Shown here: positions 8,448 through 17,457 of the stretch, in pieces
Position numbering within the stretch: position 1 is the stretch's first letter
How the letters are laid out: the number at the start of each line of letters is the position of its first letter
Source of the DNA: an uncultured Clostridium sp.
Lineage (GTDB): Bacteria; Bacillota_A; Clostridia; TANB77; CAG-508
Direction of reading: 5' to 3'
DNA: 57,158 nt
Assembly (NCBI GenBank): GCA_930980675.1
Contig: CAKNIU010000004.1
Location: forward strand, 1 to 57,158
The notes under the pieces: generated by a model
The model's input: the letters and a program-made list of their open reading frames with translations, nothing else
Database searches by the model: none
What the model was told of the DNA's origin: nothing
Program-made: the position numbers and the translations under genes

Positions 8448-8852
8448 TCAGCCGATAGCTGTTTTTGCAACTATTTCGGCAATTTTGTTGATGAGTTCCT
8501 TTTTTTGATTTCCATAGAGTTCTTTTTCGAACTCAACTTTGCTCGAAGAAAGAACTTCTTGCATTTCTTTCACTGTTTTTTTACAGTTTCTTATCTTCCA
8601 TTTTGAAGGAAAGATAATGAGTTTGTTTACTTCATCGTCGATTTTCATTGGGACAAATATCATCCTTCTGTTCAATTTATCTGTTGAGAATAAAATTCTC
8701 TCAACATAGACACCATGAAGGACATATTGCCCTACCCAAATGGCAACAGATGGAACCTCTCCATCTCCGCTCAGAAATTTGGATACTGCCTTTCGGTTAG
8801 CATTCCGAATTCCATAAGTGTTGGTAACTGTCGTTGCAGTAAGACCGAACAT
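8448..8852 (-). CDS. Hypothetical protein, 134 aa, in a higher-G+C single-gene unit
   Basis: The family is not recognised. It is a soluble protein with a beta-rich N-terminal half (MFGLTATTVTNTYGIRNANR, VAIWVGQYVLHGVYVERILF) and a helical, charged C-terminal half (KKTVKEMQEVLSSSKVEFEK). The ribosome site AAAGGAGG precedes ATG 8852. Like the 7.3-kb gene it stands alone, with a perfect-consensus promoter at 8900-8928 and its own strong terminator, and its codons are richer in G and C than the surrounding genes. It interrupts a pair of Ig-like-domain paralogues. Confidence 0.75.
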   Translation of the reverse strand: MFGLTATTVTNTYGIRNANRKAVSKFLSGDGEVPSVAIWVGQYVLHGVYVERILFSTDKLNRRMIFVPMKIDDEVNKLIIFPSKWKIRNCKKTVKEMQEVLSSSKVEFEKELYGNQKKELINKIAEIVAKTAIG

Positions 8853-8899
8853 GTTTCAAACCTCCTTTTTTGTTCAACCTGTTGTATCGGATAAAATAT

Positions 8900-8928
8900 A
8901 TTATACAGCAGTTTCCAAAGTTTGTCAA
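8900..8928 (-). promoter_or_regulatory. Perfect consensus promoter of the 8.4-kb unit
   Basis: Minus-strand TTGACA, 17-base spacer, TATAAT. Confidence 0.8.
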
Positions 8929-8974
8929 TAGGCGTTTATTATTTCTCAGTAGTAACGAATAAAAAAAATTTAAA

Positions 8975-10321
8975 CTAATATCCTTTATTAACTTCATAAT
9001 CTATAACTTGTCCATTATCATCTATTGTAAATTTAACAGAAATAATTTCTTTGTCATATCCATTTGTTAAAAAACTATTAGGCTCATCACATGCATCTCC
9101 CATAACAAATCTATACTCACCACTTTCTAAAGATCCATAAACCTTACTCCAATCAAAAGTCCACCTTGTGCTATTTTCATCTATTGTTTCAGTTGCTGCT
9201 ACATTTTCCATATCATTAGGAGTTTCATAAATTAATTGCCATTTGTCCCCATCATATGGCAAAATTATGATTGACCCATCATCATTCTCTATCAGATTTT
9301 TATCTGTCTTTTCAGCAATATTTTTTGAAAGGTAAAATTTACTTGCAAATTCATATTTAATATCATTATTGTCTGTTATAGTAAGTGTAAGTTCGGTATT
9401 CGTTAAGTTTTCTATACTTACTTCAACATCATCATAGGTAGTATTAAATCTTTTTAATATTTCATCAGGAATAAGATGATTTGCATTATCTATTATTTCA
9501 ATCTTTCCTACATTTCTTAGTTCGGCTATTCCATTTCTACCAGAGCTAATTGACTTTCCATTAAAGTATATTTTTATTTCTTGTCCTATTTCAAAATCTC
9601 TATTTCCTTCTTCTGGATAATATACGTTATATAGCAAATTTTGATCTTGACTATCTACTACACACAAATAATCATCATTTACTCCTGCAACAATAGCAGT
9701 TTTAATTGCCAACATATATCTATTCGCTAGTTTTTCTTTTGTTTCCTCATCTGTTGCAATAACATTTATTGATTTTACATCATAAATAGAACTACAATAT
9801 GAGCCTTCATATGTTTGTGCAATATCTGTTGTGTACTTTGGATTGATATTTATTACCTCGATAGTATCTCCAACCTTTAAATTAGATGAATCTATTTTGT
9901 TTCCATTTATGTCTTTAATTTTTACATTTTCTGTAAAAAAAGAGTAGAACTCCCATTCCGGCATTTCAACATTAATTTGATTACTATCTATTGAATTAAC
10001 TTTGCAATAATATGTAGTATTTCCAGAAAAATTATATTTATCTTCTTTAAGAAATAGATATACATAATCACCTAAATTCACACTTGTTTTATCTATTTCA
10101 TTTAAATCTTCATCTTGTAAAATAACCTCATCAAATTCATAACTATAATTAGCACCACCAAATATGTTGCCAGCATAAATTAGTTTGTCAGATATCTCTG
10201 CTATTGTAAAAGTATGTACTCCTATTTTTCTATCCAAATAAATCACTAAACTAAAAAATCCTATAATTGCAAAAACTAATAAAATGCTTACAATGATTAA
10301 AATTTTCGTTCTTTTCTTCAT
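8975..10321 (-). CDS. Membrane-anchored protein with a C-terminal bacterial Ig-like domain
   Basis: 448 residues. An N-terminal hydrophobic helix (residues 7-28) after MKKRTK serves as signal anchor and there is no lipobox cysteine. The middle (residues 40-280) holds small beta-domains with repeated DTIEV / DFEIGQEIKIYF-type strands, as in OB-like lipoprotein modules. The last 150 residues resemble the Ig-like domain common in Firmicutes lipoproteins: ENLTNTELTLTITDNND, FYLSKN, WQLIYETP, WTFDWSKVYGSLESGEYRFV. It is probably an extracytoplasmic envelope protein; the exact role is unknown. A decayed copy of the Ig-like part lies at 8206-8301. Confidence 0.6.
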   Translation of the reverse strand: MKKRTKILIIVSILLVFAIIGFFSLVIYLDRKIGVHTFTIAEISDKLIYAGNIFGGANYSYEFDEVILQDEDLNEIDKTSVNLGDYVYLFLKEDKYNFSGNTTYYCKVNSIDSNQINVEMPEWEFYSFFTENVKIKDINGNKIDSSNLKVGDTIEVININPKYTTDIAQTYEGSYCSSIYDVKSINVIATDEETKEKLANRYMLAIKTAIVAGVNDDYLCVVDSQDQNLLYNVYYPEEGNRDFEIGQEIKIYFNGKSISSGRNGIAELRNVGKIEIIDNANHLIPDEILKRFNTTYDDVEVSIENLTNTELTLTITDNNDIKYEFASKFYLSKNIAEKTDKNLIENDDGSIIILPYDGDKWQLIYETPNDMENVAATETIDENSTRWTFDWSKVYGSLESGEYRFVMGDACDEPNSFLTNGYDKEIISVKFTIDDNGQVIDYEVNKGY

Positions 10322-10475
10322 TTTATATCCCCCTTTTGATTCTTTGAAATTTAGAATTACTTTTCTACTTTATATCATTATTTTTATGAAAACACAATAC
10401 TTTATTTTAATATAGTTAATGCTCCAAAAATACACTAAAACCTTATAATTTATTTCTTAATTTTAAACGACGAAT

Positions 10476-10504
10476 TTGACTTTATGTAAATTTTATGATA
10501 TAAT
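10476..10504 (+). promoter_or_regulatory. Promoter of the 10.5-kb unit
   Basis: TTGACT, 17-base spacer, TATAAT, with TG one base before the -10. Confidence 0.75.
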
Positions 10505-10545
10505 AAACTCGTTCGTTGAACACACAAAATATAGGAGGTAGTACC

Positions 10546-10692
10546 ATGTATGGTAGTGCAACAGCAGTCAAGCGGGATGTGATGAGCCCATCAGAAAAAT
10601 GCAATGCATCATTCATCTCGCCCAAAGTTTTCTATGGGCTTTCCTTCATCTACGGTACAAAGGTAGTAGAGGATCCAAAAGGGGAAACTTAA
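10546..10692 (+). CDS. Short ORF, 48 aa, opening the 10.5-kb higher-G+C unit
   Basis: An excellent ribosome site (AGGAGG) lies 7 bases before ATG 10546. The frame reads MYGSATAVKRDVMSPSEKC, then FISPKVFYGLSFIYGTK, and stops at TAA 10690-10692. The unit continues another 250 bases to its terminator without an intact frame. The frame could continue, if the stop is ignored, into NEVIKATRRGK, and then after a shift into KVVTSINFCECADEESAIAK. The 48-residue product may therefore be the front of a broken gene, or a genuine small protein. No family recognised. Confidence 0.5.
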   Translation: MYGSATAVKRDVMSPSEKCNASFISPKVFYGLSFIYGTKVVEDPKGET

Positions 10693-10936
10693 AACGAGGT
10701 GATAAAAGCTACTCGACGAGGAAAGTAGTAACCAGCATAAACTTTTGCGAGTGTGCAGATGAAGAGTCTGCAATCGCAAAGTAAAAAGTGAAATACAGCT
10801 GGTGGTGCAATCTGCATCCCACTCATAGTTACCTGCCCTTTTGGTCGTGCGTAAGGCATCACGAACCTCTGTGCACTCGGGAATTTCCCGACATGCATGC
10901 AGTGAGTCTCGTTATGATTCCGCAAGACTAAACTCC
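10693..10936 (+). other. Non-ORF remainder of the 10.5-kb unit
   Basis: This stretch has the same raised G+C as the short ORF before it and belongs to the same promoter-terminator unit. All three forward frames are interrupted. Coding-like pieces occur in different frames (VVTSINFCECADEESAIAK, then LHPTHSYLPFWSC and HHEPLCTREFPD). It is either a decayed gene or a structured RNA; I see no known RNA family. A minus-strand frame across it lacks a ribosome site and I regard it as a shadow. Confidence 0.4.
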
Positions 10937-10939
10937 TAG

Positions 10940-10971
10940 CCGAGCCATTTTTGACATCGAATATGGCTCGG
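10940..10971 (+). terminator. Terminator of the 10.5-kb unit
   Basis: CCGAGCCA pairs perfectly with TGGCTCGG, followed by TGTTTTATT. Confidence 0.7.
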
Positions 10972-10991
10972 TGTTTTATTATTATTCTCAC

Positions 10992-11034
10992 AAAAATAGA
11001 GATAGTATGTAAAACTTGCACTACCTCTATTTTC
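10992..11034 (-). terminator. Intrinsic terminator of rho
   Basis: AAAATAGAGGTAGT and ACTATCTCTATTTT (minus strand) form a 14-bp stem with one mismatch, running into a T tract. It begins 5 bases past the rho stop. Confidence 0.7.
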
Positions 11035-11038
11035 TTTA

Positions 11039-12454
11039 TTATTTCGTTTTATTTTTAAACACTATATTTACTCTATCAACTAAATCTTTATTTGTTTTTG
11101 TTGCCATCATTTGAGATAGAAGTTGTTCTACAACTTCTGCTTGTGGCATAGTTGACATTGCTTTTCTTAAAGAATAAACTGCACTTAGTTCATCTTTTGT
11201 TAATAGTAAATCTTCTCTTCTTGTTCCTGATTTATTTATATCTATTGCAGGGAATATACGTTTTTCTGAAAGTGATCTATCAAGTACAACTTCCATATTA
11301 CCTGTTCCTTTGAATTCTTCAAATACAACATCATCCATTCTACTACCTGTTTCAACTAAAGCAGTAGCTAAGATTGTTAAGCTTCCTCCATTTTCGATTT
11401 TTCTTGCTGCCCCAAAGAATTTTTTAGGTTTATGTAATGCTGCCGGGTCTAAACCTCCTGATAAAGTTCTTCCTGAAGAAGGTATTGTTAAGTTATATGC
11501 TCTTGCCAATCTCGTAATGCTATCTAGTAATATAACAACATCTTTTTGTTGTTCAACTAATCTTTTTGCTCTTTCTAATACCATTTCGGCAACTTTTGCA
11601 TGATGTTCTGGTAATTCATCAAATGTAGAGTAAATTACATCTCCTTTTATAGATCTTTTCATATCTGTAACTTCCTCAGGTCTTTCATCTATTAGAAGCA
11701 CTATAAGCTCTACTTCTGGATTATTAGTTGAAATACTGTTTGCTATTTTTTTGATTAATGTAGTTTTACCAACTTTAGGTGGAGCAACTATCATTCCTCT
11801 TTGTCCCTTACCAATTGGGCATATTAAATCAATCATTCTTGTTGCATATTCATTTGGACTTGTTTCTAGCTTTATTTTTTCATATGGATAAATTGGTATT
11901 AAATCATCAAATTTCTTCCTTCTATATGCTTCTTCTGGTGGTTGACCATTTACTTCACCAACATAAATAAGTGCCGGGAACTTTTCACCTTCTTTTGGTG
12001 TTCTTGTAATACCCTTGATTTTATCTCCATTATCTAATCTAAAACGTCTTATTTGAACTGGTGAAATATATATGTCATCTGGCGTAGATAAATAATTTTT
12101 TCCTCTTAAAAAGCCATAACCATCTGGTAAAATTTCTAGTATACCTTCTGAAATTCTGTCATCAGGACTAGTTAACTTATATCCATCCACATATCTAACT
12201 TCTGTTTCTTGAACTCCTTCATCCTGCTCAGTATTCTCTTCTGTTTCAGCATAAATAGGCTCATTATTAGAAGCTTCAAATTCTGACTTATTTATCATTT
12301 TTTCTTTTGTATTAGTATCATTTGAAATTTCGCTATTTTCATTAGATGATAACATAGTAATTAGTTCATCTTTTTTCAATTTTGATACAGATTTTATCCC
12401 TCTTTCTTTTGCCAATTGTCTTAGCTCAACAAGAGTACATTCTTCTAAATTCAT
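11039..12454 (-). CDS. rho: Transcription termination factor Rho
   Basis: 471 residues. The Rho N-terminal SAP-like domain ([20 protein letters not shown]) is followed by an acidic, Asn/Glu-rich linker (about residues 50-90) and a cold-shock RNA-binding domain ([24 protein letters not shown]). The hexameric ATPase has Walker [10 protein letters not shown], Walker [19 protein letters not shown]-loop [10 protein letters not shown] and R-loop region [13 protein letters not shown]. The length is normal for Firmicutes. It is transcribed alone from a promoter about 170 bases upstream, leaving a long leader as is common for autoregulated rho genes, and it ends at its own intrinsic terminator. Confidence 0.97.
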   Translation of the reverse strand: MNLEECTLVELRQLAKERGIKSVSKLKKDELITMLSSNENSEISNDTNTKEKMINKSEFEASNNEPIYAETEENTEQDEGVQETEVRYVDGYKLTSPDDRISEGILEILPDGYGFLRGKNYLSTPDDIYISPVQIRRFRLDNGDKIKGITRTPKEGEKFPALIYVGEVNGQPPEEAYRRKKFDDLIPIYPYEKIKLETSPNEYATRMIDLICPIGKGQRGMIVAPPKVGKTTLIKKIANSISTNNPEVELIVLLIDERPEEVTDMKRSIKGDVIYSTFDELPEHHAKVAEMVLERAKRLVEQQKDVVILLDSITRLARAYNLTIPSSGRTLSGGLDPAALHKPKKFFGAARKIENGGSLTILATALVETGSRMDDVVFEEFKGTGNMEVVLDRSLSEKRIFPAIDINKSGTRREDLLLTKDELSAVYSLRKAMSTMPQAEVVEQLLSQMMATKTNKDLVDRVNIVFKNKTK

Positions 12455-12622
12455 ATTACTTCCTTTCTTGAAATAAGATAATAAAAATGAATTATTATCT
12501 AAATTCTTTATAATTGATTATAGATTTTTAAAGATATAAATATTATCTTAGGTATGTAAATATTTGGATAATTTAACTGGAAAAATTAAGATAAAAATAA
12601 TTTTGAAAATCTACATATATGT

Positions 12623-12651
12623 ATTATACAATATATTACAAAATTTGTAAA
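12623..12651 (-). promoter_or_regulatory. Probable rho promoter
   Basis: Minus-strand TTTACA, 17 bases, TATAAT. It leaves a leader of roughly 160 bases with no open frame before rho. Confidence 0.55.
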
Positions 12652-12678
12652 TAGTTTTGGTAATTTTTACATAATAAA

Positions 12679-12696
12679 AAACTCCATGTAGGAGCT
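12679..12696 (-). terminator. Short terminator after divIC
   Basis: CTCC/GGAG mini-stem with a five-base loop followed by TTTTTT on the minus strand, 12 bases after the divIC stop. The stem is short but the T run is good. Confidence 0.4.
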
Positions 12697-12707
12697 ATTA
12701 ATATAGA

Positions 12708-12974
12708 TTATTTATTAATATCAATGTAAACTCGCTCATTAGGCAAGTACATATCAAGTTGTTCCCTTGCTTGCTTTTCAACATATTCAGTTGAATTCAA
12801 ATCTTGAATTGTGTTATTTAACTCTGCTTGATTTTCCTTGGCAGACTCAATTTGACTCTCGTATTGCTTACTTTCTGTAGCATATGAATTAAGAGTGCTT
12901 TGTTGAGTAATAAATATGTGTATAACGTATATTGAAATTAAAATTATAAATGTGTATTTAAGAAATTTTTTCAT
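12708..12974 (-). CDS. divIC: Septum formation initiator family protein (DivIC/FtsB-like)
   Basis: 88 residues: a short cytoplasmic tail, one transmembrane helix (residues 7-23), then a coiled coil rich in Gln, Glu and Asn (residues 30-60) and the family tail YVEKQAREQLDMYLPNERVY. It belongs to the divisome complex with FtsL/DivIB. Its position after yabP-yabQ matches the conserved Firmicutes order yabP-yabQ-divIC and supports the assignment. A gap of 160 bases separates it from yabQ. Confidence 0.85.
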   Translation of the reverse strand: MKKFLKYTFIILISIYVIHIFITQQSTLNSYATESKQYESQIESAKENQAELNNTIQDLNSTEYVEKQAREQLDMYLPNERVYIDINK

Positions 12975-13136
12975 AAGTATCCTATCTCTCTAAATATTAT
13001 ATAATAGATATTTTATTTATTAGTTTTGATTGAATTAATCATTATTTTACTAACTAAATTAAATATAAAATCAGTTAAAAAAGTGTATAAATAAAACACC
13101 TATTATATTATTCTACAAAAATTGCTAAAATCCTCT

Positions 13137-13589
13137 TCAATTTTCGACTTTTTTCTTTGATTTTGACCAAATTTTTTTAAAATTTATGCATACAATACAT
13201 TTTACTTTTTTATTTATCCTCAAAAATAGCTTAAGAGGAATAAGTAATATGCTTAATAATTTTTTTACAATTATTTTTACAAAAGTTAGTATATGAACTG
13301 AAATATTCATAAAATATTTGCTCAAAGTAAAATAGTATACAATTCCTCCTAGACAAATTGCTATAAACATAAAAAAGCGTATTTCTCCCGAATTTAATAC
13401 AAATATTAAATAAATTAAAAATATTGCTACTAAAATCCAAAATATTGTATCTTCTATATATGTAACCAAATCGGGAGTTTTTACTGTTTTTCTTAAAGCT
13501 CTAAATATATCATATAATAAGCATATTAACACGCCTGCTATAAGATATATAAGGAAAATGCCTATTTGACTATTAAAAAATGTACTCAT
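13137..13589 (-). CDS. yabQ: Spore cortex biosynthesis protein YabQ
   Basis: 150 residues with four hydrophobic segments, then a Lys-rich C-terminal tail. It begins with the typical YabQ pattern: a membrane helix, CLLYDIFRALRKT, then IEDTIFWILVAIF. In Bacillus YabQ is an outer-forespore-membrane protein made in the mother cell and required for cortex formation. It starts 16 bases after the yabP stop, so the two are co-transcribed. The ribosome site AAGGA precedes the ATG. Confidence 0.85.
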   Translation of the reverse strand: MSTFFNSQIGIFLIYLIAGVLICLLYDIFRALRKTVKTPDLVTYIEDTIFWILVAIFLIYLIFVLNSGEIRFFMFIAICLGGIVYYFTLSKYFMNISVHILTFVKIIVKKLLSILLIPLKLFLRINKKVKCIVCINFKKIWSKSKKKVEN

Positions 13590-13605
13590 AACATGTTTTT
13601 CCTTC

Positions 13606-13908
13606 TTACTTGAATATTTTTCCTAATAAGCTACCATTTTTCTTTTCCTCTTTTTCACTATATGTAAGTGTATTTATATTACCTTCTATAATAACATCTT
13701 GAGTGTCTATGCTTAATTTGTTTATTCTTAAATCATCGCCTTTAATTGTTAACATACCTAGTTCTGTTTCTAGTATTACAATTTGGTCATCAAAGCTTAA
13801 AACGTCTATTACTCCTGAAATTGTTAGCTTTTCTCTATTTTCTAATATTAAATTTTGAACTGTAGATGAATTGTCTTTAAAAGTTGTCTTGCGTTCTTCT
13901 TGTATCAT
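13606..13908 (-). CDS. yabP: Sporulation protein YabP (YabP/YqfC family)
   Basis: 100 residues of almost entirely beta character: ENREKLTISGVIDVLSFDDQ, VILETELGMLTIKGDDLRI, VIIEGNINTLTYSE. These are the signature strands of the YabP/YqfC family. A strong AGGAGG precedes the ATG. It is the first gene of yabP-yabQ and indicates that the organism can form endospores, or descends from one that could. The short Lys-rich tail (EEKKNGSLLGKIFK) is unremarkable. Confidence 0.85.
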   Translation of the reverse strand: MIQEERKTTFKDNSSTVQNLILENREKLTISGVIDVLSFDDQIVILETELGMLTIKGDDLRINKLSIDTQDVIIEGNINTLTYSEKEEKKNGSLLGKIFK

Positions 13909-14016
13909 ATTTACCTCCTAAACTTGTCTATCTTTATTTAATTATATTCAGGTAAATATTGTTTATGACTAAAATTTTTTAGTCGCTTTATTCTTCGTTT
14001 AGTTTTCAATCTTGTT

Positions 14017-15732
14017 TTACTTGATTAAGATTGGATACCCCCCATTTATATTATTACTATCTTCTTCGAAAACATTTTCTTCATTTACTATATTTAAAAC
14101 GGTTGGAAATTCATCTATGCTATTTAATTCTGTAATCCCCGTATCATTTCCTCCACCTACGCCTGCGTCATAAGTTCCTATTAAATAACAACAATTATTA
14201 TAAGTCATAGCACTTGTCCAATTAGTACCTGCTATGCTTCCTATACCAGATTTTGGTGTTTCTATACTTATTTTTCCAATGTTATATGAATTATATATAT
14301 TGCCATGATACGTACCATTGCCTGTAACAACACCTATTATGCCACCTCCAAAATAACATTCGTTGCCTTCTATATCTATTTTTCCTATATTAAATACATT
14401 ACTAATTGTTATATCGTTTTGAGATTGCCTAGCTACTATTCCTGCTATCATAAGATTTGTTCCTTGTCCTACGATATTTCCTGAATTATAACAATATAAT
14501 ACACTAGATAACTGGGATGCGCCAACTATACCTCCTATATAGATCTCTCTTTTAGTATCCTTTGTACTTCCTTCTATTTTTGCCAAGTTATAGCAGTTTT
14601 TTACTATTCCTCCTTTTTCTGTGCTTCCACATATTCCTCCAATACTAAAACCATTATTACCTGCATCAAAAATAATATTTCCAGCATTATAACACTTATT
14701 TATATTTGTTCCATCTCCTACAATTCCACCTAAACTTCCACCAACGCTTCCTTTATAATCTTCATCATTTGTTCTTTTATATTGTATATTAGCTAAGTTA
14801 TAACAATTTTCAATCCTATTTTCTTCTTGTTTTTGGGCTCCACATATTCCACCAACTGTTACCCAAGAACTTATAGTTCCCTTTATATTACCAGTAATAT
14901 AACAATTATATATATTATTGTAACTATCAGCTACCAATCCACCGACATCCGCATATACCCCTATGCCTTCATTAGTTTGTGATACCTGCACCGTTATATT
15001 GGTATTTAATAATCCCAAATTTTTAATTTCTCCATAACTAGTTGTAAAAAATCCTACACATGTAGTTTTATCAATCTTCATATTTATATACAACGAACAT
15101 ATTGCTTTATTATTACCATCAAAAGTGCCATAAAAATATTTTGTTCCATTTGATATCAGTTCTCCTATTGGTTTGAAACCTGTTCCTGATATCAATGCTT
15201 GTTTTATTGGTCCACTATAACCATATTTTTCATAATCTGTGCTATTTGGATCTACATATGACTTATTTGAATTAAAGTCTAAGTTCGTTCCTAATTTTAC
15301 TGTTTTTCCTTCATAAGTAACTCCATTTGTTGTTACATCATATGAAAAAAATACTAAATCCTCTATACTATTTATTATATAAGTATCTATATTTTGTTCA
15401 TCTATTTCTAGTATTCCTGGATTTTCATCAGTTACTTGCTCTATATTAATTCCAGTTAAATAACTATCAATAAAATCTGTTGCTTGTTCCATTTCACTTT
15501 GTTCATTCTCTTCCGCCATTTGCCATGTGTCTACTGCATTTTGTGCTCTTTTAAACAATCCATTATCTCCCACTGTTAAGTTTATTGTCACTCCTGCAAG
15601 AATTAATAGAACAATAACCGTGACAACAAGTGCTATTAAAGTAATACCTTTTACTTCTTTTTTAACTTTTTTTAATATTTTTTTGTAACCACTCTTTTTC
15701 GTTTTCTCCTGATTTCTTTTTGTTATTTTCAT
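14017..15732 (-). CDS. Pseudopilin-like surface protein with GLUG repeats (copy 1)
   Basis: 571 residues. A basic leader ending KEVKG precedes ITLIALVVTVIVLLILAG, an N-terminal helix of type IV prepilin form. The residue after the cleavage Gly is Ile and position +5 is Ala instead of Glu. Next comes NLTVGDNGLFKRAQNA, shared with copy 2. From residue 195 on there are about eight GLUG-type repeats (consensus VGGICG....I.NCYN.G.I), a beta-solenoid typical of surface adhesin-like proteins. No pilus assembly gene is nearby. It lies behind a leader RNA shared with copy 2. Start: AAGGAGG before ATG 15732. Confidence 0.75.
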   Translation of the reverse strand: MKITKRNQEKTKKSGYKKILKKVKKEVKGITLIALVVTVIVLLILAGVTINLTVGDNGLFKRAQNAVDTWQMAEENEQSEMEQATDFIDSYLTGINIEQVTDENPGILEIDEQNIDTYIINSIEDLVFFSYDVTTNGVTYEGKTVKLGTNLDFNSNKSYVDPNSTDYEKYGYSGPIKQALISGTGFKPIGELISNGTKYFYGTFDGNNKAICSLYINMKIDKTTCVGFFTTSYGEIKNLGLLNTNITVQVSQTNEGIGVYADVGGLVADSYNNIYNCYITGNIKGTISSWVTVGGICGAQKQEENRIENCYNLANIQYKRTNDEDYKGSVGGSLGGIVGDGTNINKCYNAGNIIFDAGNNGFSIGGICGSTEKGGIVKNCYNLAKIEGSTKDTKREIYIGGIVGASQLSSVLYCYNSGNIVGQGTNLMIAGIVARQSQNDITISNVFNIGKIDIEGNECYFGGGIIGVVTGNGTYHGNIYNSYNIGKISIETPKSGIGSIAGTNWTSAMTYNNCCYLIGTYDAGVGGGNDTGITELNSIDEFPTVLNIVNEENVFEEDSNNINGGYPILIK

Positions 15733-15830
15733 TTTGATTTTCCTCCTTTAAATTCTGTTTTTAAAATTCTTTAGCAATTTGAATCGCTTAGTTTGATTTT
15801 ATTTTTTATTACTTTTTAGAGAAATAAAAA

Positions 15831-15984
15831 ACTACATACTTTAGACATTTTTATATACGCCTAAAATACATAGTCTTTCTACCATGTTCACATAAACTTA
15901 TTTTATTAAATCTTACGATATATATATATATACAGCCCCAAGGCTTTCAGCGATTTTTGTCATTTGTTTGTACTCCTTTGTTTT
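15831..15984 (-). ncRNA. Structured leader RNA of pseudopilin copy 1
   Basis: Transcript expected from TATAAT (15991-15996, minus strand). It starts with a ribosome site and ATG 15963 encoding MTKIAESLGAVYIYIS then stop. Inside is a mini-hairpin AGCC-TTGG-GGCT, then a 15-base alternating TA tract, CGTAAGATTTAATAAAATA, and a terminator-like hairpin at 15831-15874 (ACTATGTATTTTAG with CTAAAGTATGTAGT) followed by Ts. The 5-prime 50 bases are nearly identical to the second copy at 17562-17712. The family is unidentified; the layout is that of an attenuator or riboswitch. Confidence 0.5.
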
Positions 15985-16065
15985 TTATTTATTATACCAT
16001 ATAAAATTATAATTATATTATTTTTTGATAAAGTAATTACAAGGATTTCTAAAAATATTCAAAAT

Positions 16066-17457
16066 TTACTGCCAATATAAAATTGGATAATAATTATTAT
16101 TTATACCTGTTGTATTACTCTTAAATTTATTTCCTAATAAACTAGCTGAATTTTTAAGTTCATCACTACTCAATATTTTTATTCCAGTTGCTTCATTACT
16201 ATATTGCCCCTCAAGTGTATAACAATTATTTACTGTTGATTTATTAATAATTCCTATAACAGAATTTATCTCAGTTGCATTGTCACCATTTATTACACCA
16301 ATATTATAACAATTTTCTGCACTACTTTCTTGAATATTCCCTACTACACCACCAATATAATTTCCATCTCCTGTTACTTCACCTATATTGTAGCAATCTT
16401 TTACTGTACAATTTATATAAATTTTTCCTACTACTCCTCCTACACTATCTGCTTTTCCATATATATTACCACTATTATATGATGTTTCTACTATTGATTC
16501 ATCATTTACTTGACCTACTATTCCTCCTACCCAGTTACTGTTTCCTACTACACTTCCCGAATTATAGCAATTCGAAACTATATTATTTTTATCGCTATTT
16601 CCAACAACTCCTCCAACAGAACTATTCCCTTTTACACTTGCTTTGCTATAACAATTATATACTTTAGTTTCATTATATATATAACCAATTACACCTCCAG
16701 TAACACCTCCTCCACTAATATCTACATTTTCTCCTACACCTAAATTTGCAATCTTAGCATTATTTACCAGTCCAAATAATCCTTGTACTTTATCTGTAGT
16801 ATCAATAGTAAAATTATCTATTTCATATCCACAACCATCAAAAATACCTTTAAATGGTTTATTATTTTCAGCATCTGGTGCATCTACGTTTTCTGGAGGA
16901 TAATAACCTATTGGTTCCCATTCTTCTCCTTCTAAATTTATATCATTTGTAAGTAATACTACTTTTCCTTCATAAGTATTTCCACTATTTACATCATCTC
17001 TAAATGCTTTTAACTCGTCTGCTGTACTTATTTTTAGCATATTAGAACTATCTATTGTTTCTCCTTCTTCTCCTACATAGTACTGATTTTTACCTATAGT
17101 TATTAAAAAACTCCCGTCTTCATTGCATTCTACACTAACTTCATCTCCAAATTGCTCTTTCAACGAATTTTCTAATTCTGTTTTTGTCATACCTGTTTCC
17201 TGCATACTACCTATTTGCATTCCTGCTAATGCTAATTCTATCGCTTCTCTTTCATTTGCCTCTTGATATGTATCTGCTGCATTTTGTGCTCTTCTAAACA
17301 ATCCATTATCTCCTACTGTTAAATTTATTGCAACACCAGCTAAGATTAGCAAAACTATTACAGTAACAACCAACGCTATTAAAGTTATTCCTTTTATTTG
17401 CTTTTTCACTTTTCTTATTGTAATTTTGTTTTTTCTATCTTTTTCTTTTAATATCAT
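16066..17457 (-). CDS. Pseudopilin-like surface protein with GLUG repeats (copy 2)
   Basis: About 463 residues from ATG 17457, chosen because AAGGAG lies 11 bases before it; the upstream ATG 17478 has no ribosome site and lies on the SD itself. A basic leader ends KKQIKG before ITLIALVVTVIVLLILAG, then NLTVGDNGLFRRAQNAADTY. The middle (about residues 85-220) has FRDDVNSGNTYEGKVVLLTN and a GIFDGCGYEIDNFTI motif. GLUG repeats follow (GGVVGNS..NCYNSGSV, GGIVGQ, GGVVGKI). It is paralogous to copy 1 over the first 60 residues and in architecture. It is transcribed separately behind its own copy of the leader RNA. Confidence 0.75.
   Translation of the reverse strand: MILKEKDRKNKITIRKVKKQIKGITLIALVVTVIVLLILAGVAINLTVGDNGLFRRAQNAADTYQEANEREAIELALAGMQIGSMQETGMTKTELENSLKEQFGDEVSVECNEDGSFLITIGKNQYYVGEEGETIDSSNMLKISTADELKAFRDDVNSGNTYEGKVVLLTNDINLEGEEWEPIGYYPPENVDAPDAENNKPFKGIFDGCGYEIDNFTIDTTDKVQGLFGLVNNAKIANLGVGENVDISGGGVTGGVIGYIYNETKVYNCYSKASVKGNSSVGGVVGNSDKNNIVSNCYNSGSVVGNSNWVGGIVGQVNDESIVETSYNSGNIYGKADSVGGVVGKIYINCTVKDCYNIGEVTGDGNYIGGVVGNIQESSAENCYNIGVINGDNATEINSVIGIINKSTVNNCYTLEGQYSNEATGIKILSSDELKNSASLLGNKFKSNTTGINNNYYPILYWQ

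Noticed and set aside
10689..11021. 110-codon minus-strand frame across the 10.5-kb unit
   Set aside because: No ribosome site, it crosses the unit terminator and the rho terminator, and the promoter, SD and terminator all point to plus-strand transcription.
13968..13985. GACTAAAA/TTTTAGTC palindrome as terminator of yabP upstream region
   Set aside because: Perfect but with no T tract on either strand and no gene ending there in the needed direction; left uncalled.
15831..15984. A conserved 36-codon peptide running from the leader ATG into the terminator (…CEH…FRRI)
   Set aside because: The downstream aa similarity is real in one frame of each copy, but the TA tract (15 and 11 bases) leaves neither in frame with the ATG; nucleotide conservation of an RNA explains it better.
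14150..16700. CRISPR-like periodic repeats
   Set aside because: The periodicity is that of degenerate GLUG protein repeats; no exact repeat-spacer pattern and no cas genes.
16275..16743. Long plus-strand frames over the pseudopilin repeats
   Set aside because: Antisense shadows of the GLUG repeats; composition is Tyr/Leu/His-rich nonsense and no start signals exist.
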